64,000 bases of DNA from Melanocharis versteri (GCA_013397845.1 VZTG01001081.1:247737-311736); one strand, 5' to 3'. Shown: positions 10,601 to 22,079, numbered from the stretch's first letter. The notes: generated from the sequence alone by a model not told the origin. Translations and numbers: made by a program.

Positions 10601-13600
10601 CACAGCTGGAAATGGTCCGTGGTGTAATTCATTACTGATTACAGCACTGGAGGAAAAGAAGGGCCAGATAATAAATTAAGTTTAGCATATTCAGGAGAGA
10701 GGGGTGTCCTGGGGTTTTTTTCACCCTCTAAATTTTGTTCTCAATTTTTTGCCCATAACTATGAAACAACTTTCGCTGGCACAGTTTGAATTGTCCCTGT
10801 CCCATAGCCCCTGCCAGGTGATGATGGCTTGTGTACTTGTTCAGAGTAAAAAAAATACAAATCCACTTAGCCATAATGCAGAGTGTCCTAGCTGACATGA
10901 TCAGAGCTTTGCAAAGCCTCAAGGAGAACGAGAAGTTGATTACAGTAATATTATGAATGTACAAGTGACATTTAGAAACAGCTGCTTACCCCAGAACACA
11001 AAAGGGTCTCTCCTGGGCTCTGTCTTTATGTGGTTCTGAAAATTGCTGCTGAAGTGAACGGGTTCTGACACAAAGGAAAAACTAGGGAAGAAACTAATGT
11101 TAGATCTAGCAAAATTACCTTCCAAATTCCTAATTATCAATGTTTCCTTACAACCATTACGAGCCTGGTTAATCATCACCCTTGTCTTTTCTGTTTATTC
11201 TTTCTTGCTCTTGTAAATTCTCTAGTTGGTGGCTAACTAGAAAAAAATTTACAAGATAAAAAGGATGATTTATTAAACTAAAATGCCAGAGAAATCATGT
11301 AACATTTTGCTCCTCTCCTGAAGGAAGGTAAAGTTCCTACACATCCCCTCAGTGCTACAATTAGGAACTGAAAACTCATTATCACACTTGCGTCCATCCT
11401 CACAGTAAAAACAGAACCTTTGATTATATATTGGAGCAAGAAGCTCCAATTGCTGTGGATTGTTCTAGAATGTAATAGGAAATAGTTATTTTTACCCTAC
11501 TTGACAATTTGCATAACATGAATCCTGAAGAGTTAGCTGGTTTCCCTCCAGTTTTTATCTAAGACGCTGAAACCAGGGAGCAGCAGCCCACACACCAAGC
11601 AGAAATGAGCTGCCAAGCTCATTACCTCTGCCGCAGGTACCGGAGTGAACAGAACCCTTCAGCTCGTTACCTGCCGCGTCCTGCAACACTCGGTAACTGT
11701 CTCACAAGGAGGTGAAAGGAATACAAGCAAACCAAGAGATCTCCTCTTCAGTAACATTTCCATTGCAGAAAGTATCTCAATGTTTCTGTTTAAAGGGGAT
11801 TTTAGGTCAGTAGCAACTACTCTGTCATTGGGTCCTCCCAGTCCCTGCCAGATACATTCTCTGTGACTCAGGTGGGCTCTGGAGAGCCAAAGCAATCCAA
11901 AGGCAAGGAAAAGGGGACCATTAAAAAGCAGGAGACAAGGATTTTTATTGCAGAAGGGTCTGTTTACGTGTTTTCCTTTTGCCATGTCCAGGCTGGCCTT
12001 CCAGCAGCTCTACTCCGAGTCCCACGTACAAACCAGCTGTGTGCTCCAGGTGAGTCTCTGGGTTGTGACATCTGAGACCAAAGCCTTTGGGAATTTTCTC
12101 ACAAACCAGGCCAGAATATCAATTTATTACTGAAACTGGGTCAGTTCCACCTGGTTTTGGGTTTCAGTTTACACAAGTCCCAGATTAACAGGAAAGTTGA
12201 CATGACTTTTTTAACAGCATGTCCTTGCTAACTGCAGGAGTCGAATACCTGCCAGGAAGGCCAGCAGGGAAGAGCTACAGGAGGCACTTGCGGAACATTT
12301 TGGAAGAAATGATGGTTTCTGTGTTTGTATTCCAACCTCTACCTCTTCCCATGCTCCATGAACTCACCAACACAGGGAAGTCGCCCCTGAAAAGCTGTAA
12401 CTACATCCCCAGGTTTTATTTGTTGCCCATGAAATGCACTTGGCTTGCTCCCTGACATAGATGGATAACCTTTACAAAGCCTGTTCAAATCAAGCGCACT
12501 GCACAGGTACCCACTTAACACAATCGCTGGCTGTGAAATTTTGTCATGAAAACACTTCCTCATTTTCATGCACAAAATTCTTTTTTATGGGTTTTGATGT
12601 GCTTTTTCAGGAACTGAGATTATTGCCATTGCCTCTCCCTCCTTTCTCTTCCACCTGAATTGCACCTATGTTTATACGTATGGGAGAGAGACAGAGAAAT
12701 GCCCACTCTCCTTTTTCTCCCTTTTGCACCATTTTCTCCTTTTCTTTTCAGTCTGACCAGGAACACAGAAGATGCACTGTTGCTACACCATAATCACTCA
12801 GGCATGACAATTCACTGTCCGGCTACTCTTGAACAAAATGGAAATTCGGTGAAAACAAGCAGCAGAATACACTGATCTTTACAAATCTCCACAAGCCAAA
12901 GTATGTCCCCATCTGGAAACTGCCTCTCCCCACAAAAAAAAGCTTAGTGATCAATTGACAAGTATTAACTGTGTCCAACTTATGAAGTTATTGTTCCAGA
13001 GCAAATGACTTCATTTTTATGTGACGTATTGAAAAAATAATATATTATACAAGTGGATGTACAAATACTGTCACTTGGCACCCCTCTGCCTTCAAGGCTT
13101 AATAAAGGAAGAAAACCTTGAAAAAATCCTCATACAACACACACATACAAAGTGGTTGGCAAAAAAAAATAGTAGTGATTGCCTTGCTCACTAAAAGAGC
13201 TCAAAACTGTCGGGGAGAATGCTGGAAACTAAAGAAGTGGAGCTTAGAAGTGGATTCGTTTCATCACCCTCTCTACATGGCTGGTTCTCATCCCTATTCC
13301 TGTTCTTTCTGCCTCTGCCCCATCAAGGAAATTCGTCTCCAGGCAATCTGGTTTTATATCTCTCCAGGATATTACCTCAAGATAAGAATCAAAGCTCTGA
13401 TCCGAGGGGATGATTTCATCACTAATCTTTCCCCATTAGAAGAGCTCCAAGGTTAACAGAAATTAGTAAACATGTTTGAATCCTGCACTGAATTTCACTT
13501 TGCAGTGTGCTCTGTTAGACATTATTTATACTTCAGGGAGTGCTTTCAGGCAGTATCCCAGCAACAAATAGAAGAAAAAATGCGAGGCACATTGCAGATT

Positions 13601-14650
13601 TGGCTGAATAAGTAACATAAATACAGCAACATTGCTAGTTAGATGCTAAAGACATGAGACGAGAACATTCTCTTCCGCATACGCATTTTTTGTGGAAAGA
13701 CTTCTTTTGAATTACAGACTCATGACTAGGTTTTGAAACTCATCCACAGCTAAGCTCACCCCTGAGAGAAGTCATAATTTTAAAAAAAATTTATATATTG
13801 CCGATATTGTCATGTAGTTTCTACAAAGAAATCCTTTCCATTAAGATTATTCAGCAAATTATCTAAAAACAATCTCATCATCTCAATGAAAGGTCTCAAG
13901 GTTTCTCTGTATAAAATATCCCTAAAACATTGACTCCAACAGCAAAGAACATTTGTAGTCTTTTCATGCTTCAGGTTTCTCATGAAGGGCCACTCTGGTC
14001 ATGTTCCCAGCTGGTGTAAGACAGCATTGCCTCAGAAAAGGCGGAGAGAATCCAGTTTATACCAGGTGACAATCTGCCTGGGAGGTCTCCTCTAAATCAT
14101 CAACTTCAGCATGATATTATCCCAGACTTAAGACAGTGCCTGGCTCAGCTCTCACTGACTCCATGGAGCATGTCTCCCAGGGAGCATTTTTTCTTTCCCT
14201 GAGCAGCTGCTGCAGCCAGAGCTCTTTACTCCCCTTCACAATTCCTGCCCTGCTGATGCTGAACACTGCCTCCCACTCAGCCCAGTGCTTTGGGCCAGCC
14301 AAAAGCACGTCCCCTGGTGCTCTTACTCTTCACTGATGCCATGGGGATGAACGGATGAGAAAAACTGGAGTAGACAGGAGAGCAGTGTGCTGTGCTGCTC
14401 TGGGAATGAAGGCCTAGCTCCCACCTAAAATCAGCGTAAGGAAGCTCAGTCTGGAAGTCAGTGCAGTGCCACGGTATCGAAATGCCCATGTATGACCACG
14501 CAGATTGATCCACTGCAGGATTATCTCGGTGTGCATTTCATGGGTGATATCCCAAAGGCAAATACACCTATGCACACAGAGTCAGCACATGTACATCAGC
14601 TTTCCATCGGCTTCCTCTGAGTACAGATGGCTTTTTATATTTAAGCTTAA
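7650..14650. other. SPTBN1 intron between exon 2 and alternative first exon; no gene seen
   Basis: The stretch holds intronic DNA with no recognisable exon on either strand. It contains an AT-rich stretch near 9545-9620, a poly(T) run near 9768-9779, and a segment at about 10460-10700 rich in homeodomain-type TAAT and GATTA motifs. That segment is a candidate non-coding regulatory element only. Confidence 0.6.
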
Positions 14651-14654
14651 CTAG

Positions 14655-14764
14655 AGCATAGAATTCTCTTGCACCTTATTTTATTAAATTACTGAATTGC
14701 TGTCCAAGCACAGAGTCCTCTGTGCATAAGGACTGGCACATGCCTGGAGCTCTCTGCAAGGAAC
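14655..14764 (+). repeat. 110-bp direct repeat, copy 1
   Basis: The segment from AGCATAGAATTCTCTTGC to GGAAC is present again at 18664-18773 in the same orientation, with three substitutions (C/T, A/G, A/G) and no indels. Identity ends abruptly at both sides. I do not recognise a repeat family. See copy 2. Confidence 0.93.
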
Positions 14765-16529
14765 TATGAGAAGCAGATATGGACCTGTATTCCAGCCCAG
14801 GAGCTTAATGCACAGGAATTCAAAGATCCAGGGATCAATCAACACAGGCTCATGTTGGCAAGATGCTGGTTTCTCCTGTATACGTGTCCAACTCAACAGT
14901 GCTTAGTCCTGAAAGGATTTCAGCGGAGACGTAAAATGACGGCAGCACTCAGACTTTCCAGAGTGGGGCTGCCAGAACTGCTCCTATCCTGCTCCGTCCC
15001 CAAAGAAACAAAAAGCCTATTTTTCCAGCCCCAGCTCATCCTGCCTGAACAATGCGTGCCAGATTACAGTAATCCACCAGGATGCAACCACTGTCATGCA
15101 CCACTCTGTTACTAAGTACTCATAAATCCTGTCCATGGAGCAGACAAGCACGTGTGATTCCAGACAATTCCTAAGGTACATCCAGCAGGACTTCTTTTCA
15201 GCAGCTTGGCTCTCTACTCAAGAGGCTACACGGGATCACGGATCTAATCAGACTACCAAGAACCTGATTTACACCTCCATGTAGTTTGCAACACCACTTC
15301 TTTGATTCTAAAGAGAGAGAGTGCAAACCCCCAAACCATGCCCAACTGATACCAACAATAATGTTACAGCAATAAGATACAAATGACCTGTGTACGAAGC
15401 TACATTTTCGATCATCAAATACATTGTTTGCTTCTACTTGCAAGTTATTTTATGTTTCACAGATACACTGGCTCTTCTTTTTAGGTCAGTCTACTGATAA
15501 TCTTTAAAAATAAACCCACTAAGAACAAAGTATTATTTATCGTCTGGTTTTTGCTATCTGCTTTAGAAACAGTTCTCCACAGCATCTTTAAAAGCCAATG
15601 TATTAATGCACAGTGGCAGATGGGCTGAATTTTTCCTCACTCTCTGATAAGAGCACAGTGTGCATCAGGAGTCCCAGCCAGCACCACAGGTGACATGTGG
15701 CAGTACAGCAGCCTCTCTGCTGCCCTGCTCCTTCCCTTCATGCCTGCATGACACACAACACACCAAAGGACACTGCTGCTCATAACACCCACCCCTACAG
15801 ATTCTGGGAAGGTTAAAAACAACAGGAGAAATTGTTCCAGAAGTAAAATCCAGAAGGAAAGCATCGGGTGAGGTCAACATTTGGAAAAGATTTTGTTGAA
15901 ATGATTCCATCAACTTTTATCTGAGCAAAACAAGATTTTTCAAAAAAGCCCTTTCATGCTCATATGGGTACGCCTGCATTAGGCCTGTGGCTGCTAAACA
16001 AACCCATGAGCTGATAACCAGCTCTGCCACGCCAGTGCAGAGCAGATTTCACTGCTACAAGGTTTTTACTTCTGTTTAGTCTGAAGCGAATCCTTCACAT
16101 GCCCTTTCAAGTTGATTTATGAGCATCACTATAATGCTGAGCTCTCTTTCCTTAACACTTGCTGCTATTAAATTTAGTGACTGATTTTTAAGTCCTGGAT
16201 AGCTCAGGTGCAGGATACTCAGAAAACACCCTGCAAGAGCTTATTCTCAGCATGGTTTTTCCAAGCCAAGAATAAATCCAAAGTCTATTCTCTTAAGCTC
16301 TAATTCATTGTATCTTGCCCTTTTCTATTAGTTTGAGACCTGAAACTTCATTCTGTATGCTCAGAGTGAAACAGAAACTTTGCTGTGAGAAAGATGCTCA
16401 ATAGCCCAGCCAGGCAGGTGTGTGATACCTGGATGATACCTTTAGATTTAGTTTTCATATTTTTCAAATTTTGTACTGCATTAGTGTGTAACTCTAGGTT
16501 TCATGTATAGTGCTAACAAGTTCTTCTCG
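14765..16529. other. SPTBN1 intron between the direct repeat copy and the LTR; nothing recognised
   Basis: No exon, RNA gene or recognisable repeat was seen. Open frames on the minus strand at 15637-15913 overlap in two registers and are taken as chance. Confidence 0.55.
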
Positions 16530-16871
16530 TAGCCTGGCTAGACAAAACAAATCATTTTCCAGCCCGAAGGACCAAGGACATTTGCAGCTTTAGGCCCCAA
16601 GAACGTAAGCAACCACGAATTGAGAGGGGACAGTCTGGAAGGATGAAAGTACATGGACTGAAGCTGTGGTTGGACAGTCAGCCTGAACATGTAAATGGGC
16701 CAAAATTTATAAAAAGGGCAAGAACGTGTGGCCGGGCATCCGTCTTGGGCATAGTCTTGGCCAGACTCTTGTGCTCCCAGGATGTGTCCTATAAAGGCCT
16801 TCCAACAAATATCTACTTTATTCTTTTAACTCTGTCTAGCCTCTGTTCCAGACAGCCTTCCTTAGGCATCA
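16530..16871 (+). mobile_element. Solo LTR of an ERVL-like avian endogenous retrovirus
   Basis: The plus strand carries an AGCCTGGCTAGAC start, a TTTATAAAAAGGG TATA region near 16707, and an AATATCTACTTTATTC...AACTCTGTCTAGCCTC U5-like end. It terminates at GGCATCA (16871). This matches the style of bird ERVL LTRs that I recall. No internal retroviral genes follow, so it looks like a solo LTR left by recombination. The 5' boundary is approximate and I could not find a clean target duplication. The 114-codon frame over it is not a gene. Confidence 0.65.
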
Positions 16872-18663
16872 TGGAGAGTACTAGAAGCAGAATCTTCCTT
16901 TTCACTTCTTTGTGGGGCTGTTCTGCTGACTTTTTGCACTGTAGCTATGGGGGGAATGGCTCAAATATCAGGGCCACAAGGGGCTAATTAGCCCCACATA
17001 AGGTACCCAGAACTTTCCCACTATAAGTTTTCTCTAATTTTTTTAACCTTATGAAATGGTTACACTTAATAAAAAGAAAACTTTTTCAATAGCCTAACTT
17101 CAGGAACAATTTCAATGCTTTTTCCCCTCTCACTGCTGGGAGAATTTAAGTTACTGGCATGAATGACAAGCCTATTTTGGGCAACTAAGGAAAGCTGCAT
17201 GACAAATGGAGCCTCCTGGCTTGCCCTGTGAGGCTCACAAACACCAGGCCGTGCAACACCAGTGAGTGCCCTGACCTACACACAGCCACTTGGATGAAGC
17301 TGGAAAAGGAATGCACAGCTCCTCCTGTCCACACTAGGAAACTCCTCTCATTTCAGAAACTTTGAAACTGGTTTTAATTCATGGACCAAAGAGCTGAGTC
17401 ACAGACCTTCTGGTCACTTGGATGAACCCAGAGGATAAAAGGGCAAAATACAAATGAGCAGAAAAGCGCGTAACTGTAGCCAAGTTTAATATTGAATTAG
17501 CTAACTGAAGAAATGGAAAGTTTTGGAGGTGACAACTCACACACTACCTGAAAACAGCACCTGAGCTGGCAAGCATGGCACACCTGAATGTCACAGCCCA
17601 AAGGCTGAGAGCGAAAAATTCTGCTGAACAACGGAACTGTTTCTTAAGGCTTTTGCAATAGCTTCATGCACCAAGGAGCTGCACAACAAATCTTGTTAGC
17701 TAATGGTCCTAGATCGATGAAATCCAACCCTTAAGGATTTGTGAATGAAGAATCTTGCATAAACATGATATCTTTTTGGCTCCTACAGAGAGCAGGTAGA
17801 ATTACCTGGTGTTCCAGCAAGACCTTCCAAAGAACCACGGAGAACAAGGACAGGTGAAAGACGATTTCCTACAGTGGGATACCTTACTGGGTGAAGAAGA
17901 GATCAGTTACCTTCTTCTCATATCAGTTGCAGAGTGAGTTAGTTCAACATGAATGGCAACCAATCTGGTTCCATATCCCGTCAAATCTGGATTCTGATTG
18001 AAAGTTGAGTTCCCAGATGATTTCTTGGTTTTTAAACAAAACAACCCTCCACATTCTGGTTTTCATGGTACACAGAAAACTTTAATAACATCAGTTATCA
18101 GCTGCTTTACTAACAACAGTGGTTTTCTACTATTATTATATCATACCTGCTTTACCTGAGCTTTTCTCCAGGACATTGTTCCGATCACAGATTATTCTGA
18201 CCATCACCTCTTGACTTTGCTGTTTAAATATTTCAACATCCTGGTGGAATGTGGGGCCATCAAGATTCTTCCAACAGTGGAGTATCAGACTCTGGCTACA
18301 GACCCTGCTCCTCATTTCCTCACTCTTTACCTTACTTTACCTTAAAGGAAGTAAGTTTCATTTCAATTACAGTAAAGTAGAATGAAAACGAGATGGAAAC
18401 TCTGCCAAAGAGCACTTCACAGCCAGTGGAAGTGCATGGAAAAAAGATGCCTGCACCAGCAGAGTACACAGCCATTAGTCAGTCAGTGTAACATGCCCAC
18501 AGCTGCTCTACTTTGGAATACAGCAGCTTGCATCTTCGAGATGAAAAATAAGGAACCAGTGCCTGGTGTGTTCATTTGAAACCTTTCTTAATAGGACAAG
18601 GGGATAACGATGCATGAGCGTTTCATAGACTGCAAGACGTTAATAGTCTTTTGTAATATCTAC
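16872..18663. other. SPTBN1 intron between LTR and repeat copy 2; nothing recognised
   Basis: This is intronic DNA with no supported coding or RNA feature. No retroviral coding remnants were seen next to the LTR. Confidence 0.55.
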
Positions 18664-18773
18664 AGCATAGAATTCTCTTGTACCTTATTTTATTAAATTA
18701 CTGAATTGCTGTCCAAGCACAGAGTCCTCTGTGCATAAGGACTGGCGCATGCCTGGAGCTCTCTGCAAGGAGC
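18664..18773 (+). repeat. 110-bp direct repeat, copy 2
   Basis: This copy is about 97% identical to 14655-14764, offset by 4009 bases. The three differences are all transitions, which argues against an assembly duplicate and for a fairly recent duplication or a young dispersed repeat. Flanks are unrelated and no target-site duplication is obvious. Confidence 0.93.
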
Positions 18774-18821
18774 AGAATGTCACTGACATACTGCAAGGGG
18801 ACAGCCACAGGCAATCTTTAG

Positions 18822-19418
18822 ATACAACTCATCCATGACCTCTGGAGAGACAAATGCTACTGTCAGAAGGTGGCCAGTCTTGGAGATGTGGGAGGGTGCT
18901 TGTGCCCACAAAGAGCCAGTGCTCACTCAAGTCAAATTGGAGTCTTATTCAGTAAACCCAGACCCCAAAGGTGGCCCACAACTACTTCTGCTTCAGACAG
19001 CAGTGAAGTTCACCCAGAGGAAAGTGATGGTGCAACAGCCAGTCAAACGCAGGGGTTGCAGAGCCCAGAAGGACCTCCTGACATCCCCCAGCTGGTTGTG
19101 TGTGCACCAGGCTTTCACCCAGTGGTCATTGTGTCCAGCCCTGTGACAAGCAGCTGAATCAGAGAACACCTTTCCAGAAAGGGCCTGTCTCCACTGAAGG
19201 AGGACAATGACAGAGATTACTGCCAGCCCAGCTCCAGGTTGCAGCTGTTAAAAACCTGCCAGTGCCTTCCTGGGGAGATGCAAGGGAAGATTACCCACTA
19301 GACAGAATATCTGAAAACATACATTGAACAGTGCCAGGAGCACCACAGCTCAGCCTTTAACCATAACCTTGGATTTGAAATACAAACCTCTCCTCATGCC
19401 TCTCTCCCTGCACCATGA
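18822..19418 (+). pseudogene. Possible degenerate coding relic (unidentified), weak
   Basis: One plus-strand frame runs about 199 codons with only two internal stops (19155-19157 and 19299-19301) before a third at 19416-19418. It gives protein-like stretches such as QSPEGPPDIPQLVV and LKTYIEQCQEHHSSAF. The upstream stop is TAG at 18819. I do not recognise the protein. It could be an old retropseudogene or simply a low-stop stretch. It begins just after repeat copy 2. Confidence 0.2.
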
Positions 19419-19419
19419 T

Positions 19420-20910
19420 TAAGCTTTCAAGCAGTGCTGCAGCAATGCAGGATGCTAAGCCAAGTTTTGGCAGCACATAGCATTCTCAGCACCAGCCGTA
19501 GAGAATTACAGGCATGGAAATGCATCGAATTAAAACAACTATCAGTAATGCTTATTCAGAAGAAAAATAAATACACCATACTGGGGGAAAATGTTTAAAT
19601 ATCTGAATTGAATCTTCAGCAAAATTATTTTCTTTGACATTGGTATGTGTTTTAGGCTATCTAAATAATTCAAGTACTTTCCTTACATTACTTCTCCTTG
19701 AAATAAGAGTTCAATGTTTATTATTCATTACTCAGGTGGGGAGCTCTGCTTGCTATAAAAGTAAGTGGAAAAAGCAGCTGCAGTAAGGTGAGATCTGGGA
19801 CCCAAACACGGCTCATGAGCTTTGTGCTAATAGCATTTCCCACCCAAGGAACAGCATACAACCTACAACCACTAATGTGGCAGGAGTAAAACACAGTTTC
19901 TTCCTCAAACAAGAGTAAACTATTGAAATAAAGCAACACAAGCTGAGATTCACTTTGTCTATCACCACAGGTACCAGCAGGCTGTTTCTGACCCCACTCA
20001 GCACAGTCCCACACAGGTAAGGCATTTTCTCTGTCATTCCAAATGCACATTGTGATGGGAACTTAAAGGCAGCAAAATTTAACACACATCCCTTCTCTAT
20101 GAGCAGTTCCATTAAGTCAAAAGCATTACCATCCCCAGGAAGAGTTATGTGATCTGCTCTCTGCCCACCTGCATGAACTACTTCATTTCCCTGCTACTGA
20201 GCTCCACACCTGATCCTGCCCTGTGCCTGACATGGAAAGGCGTTCTGCATCTAATGCATCCCCATGGCTGGAGCAGAGAGGAGAAAGGGCACGCTGCACT
20301 CTGGACCCAGCCTCATTGGAATCACAAATGGAACAGGTGATACCTTTGTCTCAGTGCAGCTGATTTAATAAACCTGTCTCAACACCTTATTAAGCGTCTT
20401 TAAAACCATCCCCGGAGCTCAGATTTCACCAGCAGAATGCTCAGCATAATTTTGAGCCGTTTTCTATGCCTGTCCCACACCGCCAAGGCATTTTGTTCAG
20501 AGGTCAGAAATGTGGGCATGCTACCATAAAAGTCAGGAAATCATTTACAGAATGCATAAAAATTGCTTTGCGGGGCAGTGACTCAGAGCTGAGAGGACAT
20601 GACATAATCTCTTTGCTCTATAAACAAATGTAGTTAATGTATAGCCTTTAATATGCAATAATCAAATGTTTCAAACGAGAAAAGATCCAATCCAGTTTCA
20701 TTTCTCTGCTGATGACACTGGAATTCAGCAGAAGACAGCAAGTATTTCAGAAAGAATGTATGGTTCCATCACTCATTACTACATGACAACTATCTCCACC
20801 TACCACATTCCCCCTTTCCAGGACAAGTGAAATGTTTTGCATACCTCCAGATGGAGGTATTTTGAAGGAGAGCTTCGTTATCCATCTTTTTTTTTTTCCA
20901 AATCTGAGGT
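19420..20910. other. SPTBN1 intron adjacent to exon 2; possible conserved non-coding DNA
   Basis: No exon was found. The segment at about 20490-20720 is AT-rich, with a TGACTCA AP-1 site near 20578 and clustered TAATATGC/AATAATC motifs. It may be a regulatory element close to exon 2. Conservation cannot be judged here. Confidence 0.45.
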
Positions 20911-20914
20911 CAGT

Positions 20915-20921
20915 GCTTACC
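20915..20921 (-). other. SPTBN1: Splice donor of SPTBN1 exon 2
   Basis: The minus-strand exon end GGCTG is followed directly by GTAAGCACTG, a strong U2-type donor. It leaves one base (G) of a split codon, so the junction is phase 1. The alternative first exon has the same phase, which lets both join the same downstream exon. Confidence 0.93.
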
Positions 20922-21068
20922 AGCCAGGGCCTTGATGCGGGAGCGCTCAAACAGCCGAGCAGAACTGTTCTCATTGTCCCAGTCGTCGACATCCCAGCGG
21001 TTGTTGACGTCGCTGTACTGCTGTTGGATTTCGATGTTGTCGTAATCTGTTGCTACCGTTGTCGTCAT
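20921..21068 (-). CDS. SPTBN1: SPTBN1 canonical first coding exon (beta-II spectrin N-terminus), partial gene
   Basis: Reading the minus strand from the ATG at 21068 gives 49 codons plus one base. They begin MTTTVATDYDNIEIQQQ, contain NNRWDVDDWDNENSSARLF and end ERSRIKALA, which I recognise as the N-terminus of beta-II spectrin. Beta-II spectrin is the non-erythroid membrane-skeleton protein that pairs with alpha-II spectrin and binds F-actin, ankyrin and protein 4.1. This segment is the acidic leader before the paired calponin-homology actin-binding domain, which is encoded by later exons outside the window. The exon ends in phase 1 (GCTG) at a GTAAG donor, matching the known splice to a codon completed in the next exon. 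The ATG has A at -3. The exon is intact, with no frameshift. Identification is from recalled family sequence, not a search. Confidence 0.97.
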
Positions 21069-21120
21069 CCTGAGTCTTCTCCTTAGCCTCTCCTCACCAT
21101 CAGATTCTTCTTAAAACCCT
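21069..21120 (-). other. SPTBN1: SPTBN1 exon 2 5' untranslated segment
   Basis: On the minus strand, a pyrimidine-rich run ending TTTGACAG (AG at 21121-21122) is followed by 52 bases before the ATG at 21068. This places the exon boundary at 21120, so exon 2 spans 20921-21120. The segment is purine rich and contains one upstream ATG. An acceptor so close to the start codon implies that at least one non-coding first exon lies further upstream, at higher coordinates. The boundary is inferred from the splice consensus. Confidence 0.85.
21083..21100 (-). CDS. Short upstream ORF (5 codons) in SPTBN1 5' UTR
   Basis: The minus strand reads ATG GTG AGG AGA GGC TAA, a five-codon ORF (M-V-R-R-G) that terminates 14 bases before the main SPTBN1 start. 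It is fully contained in the mature exon 2 leader, so every transcript using this acceptor would carry it. Such an element could reduce or modulate initiation at the main ATG by leaky scanning or reinitiation; that is inference. The same bases also form ATG|GTGAGG, a donor-like motif inside the exon. Confidence 0.45.
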   Translation of the reverse strand: MVRRG

Positions 21121-21140
21121 CTGTCAAAGAAAAACACATA
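21121..21140 (-). other. SPTBN1: Splice acceptor and polypyrimidine tract of SPTBN1 exon 2
   Basis: The minus-strand sequence upstream of 21120 is a T-rich run (TGTGTTTTTCTTTGACAG) ending in AG. It is a good 3' splice site a short distance before the start codon. The exon-2 leader is therefore spliced on from a separate upstream exon. Confidence 0.85.
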
Positions 21141-22079
21141 AAAATAATCATTTAGATGGTACGCATATATTGGAAGAAAGTCATGGATGTCAAGCTCAGG
21201 AGCTCTGGTTTCAAAAACCCGTGATTTTACTTGAAGCACAAGCTCAAGGACAGGTGAGATACCAAGCACTCCTTCAGAGAACAAATATTCTTAAAAGATT
21301 AAGTGCTTTACCAAATCCAGAAGCTTTGCTGCATACACACATCCAGAATTGTCATGTTCAGCTCCACAAAGTGGAACATGGATGGAATGGTGCAGTAAAA
21401 CACTTCCACAATTGTCGTTTTCAAAAGCAGACCATTGGCTTTAGAGATCTGTGAGTGTTGGCTAAAGCATAAGGAGCTGTGGATAACTCAGCTAAGAAAA
21501 ACCTCAAGAGCAAAGACGACCTCAATACCTTTACAAAATGGTGCAAATACTTATGGAAAAAAAACCCCCAACAAATTCTTGAAAAGCCACACAGGTATTT
21601 GACAAGTAAAAGCCTTTTAACATGGATCTGAAGAAATATTTCTGTCTCCACATGCAAATGCTGACTTTGTGACTGGTCCTGGCAATTTATTTATGAACTA
21701 ATCCAGATAAAACCAACTAAATGATGCATTACTTTGAACTGTCTGCAGGAAAAACATGGCACCCACCAACACAACCCTTGGGGTGAGGTTCTCCTCTTTC
21801 AGGGTGCTTTTTGCATATTTATTCTGTTTTCTGATTAGGATTTGCATGTATTTATCAGTACTAGATATAAGAGAGGCAGACACCTCTGGAGGAGGAGAAG
21901 AAAGGAGGTTATACACAGCTGTGAGCCCAGTGGGAACAGCGCTGAGCATCCCCTTCACCAGTCAGTGCTCAGAGAGACCCTGAGGAGCACAGGGTGCTCC
22001 TCAGAAACAGAAACACACAGTTCACCGTGTCAAAACGCAGCAATTACTAGAAATGCAGTTAAATACATGGGCAAGGGGG
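21141..22079. other. Short SPTBN1 intron between proximal promoter and exon 2
   Basis: About 0.94 kb of intronic DNA separates the exon-2 acceptor from the proximal CpG island. No repeat or coding feature is seen. Open frames at 21698-21958 (minus) and 21756-21983 (plus) overlap one another and are chance. Confidence 0.6.

Noticed and set aside
16643..16987. 114-codon plus-strand frame
   Set aside because: It overlays the ERVL-like LTR and runs past its end into flanking DNA; it does not resemble a retroviral protein.
20832..21086. 84-codon plus-strand frame across SPTBN1 exon 2
   Set aside because: It is the antisense shadow of the true minus-strand exon.
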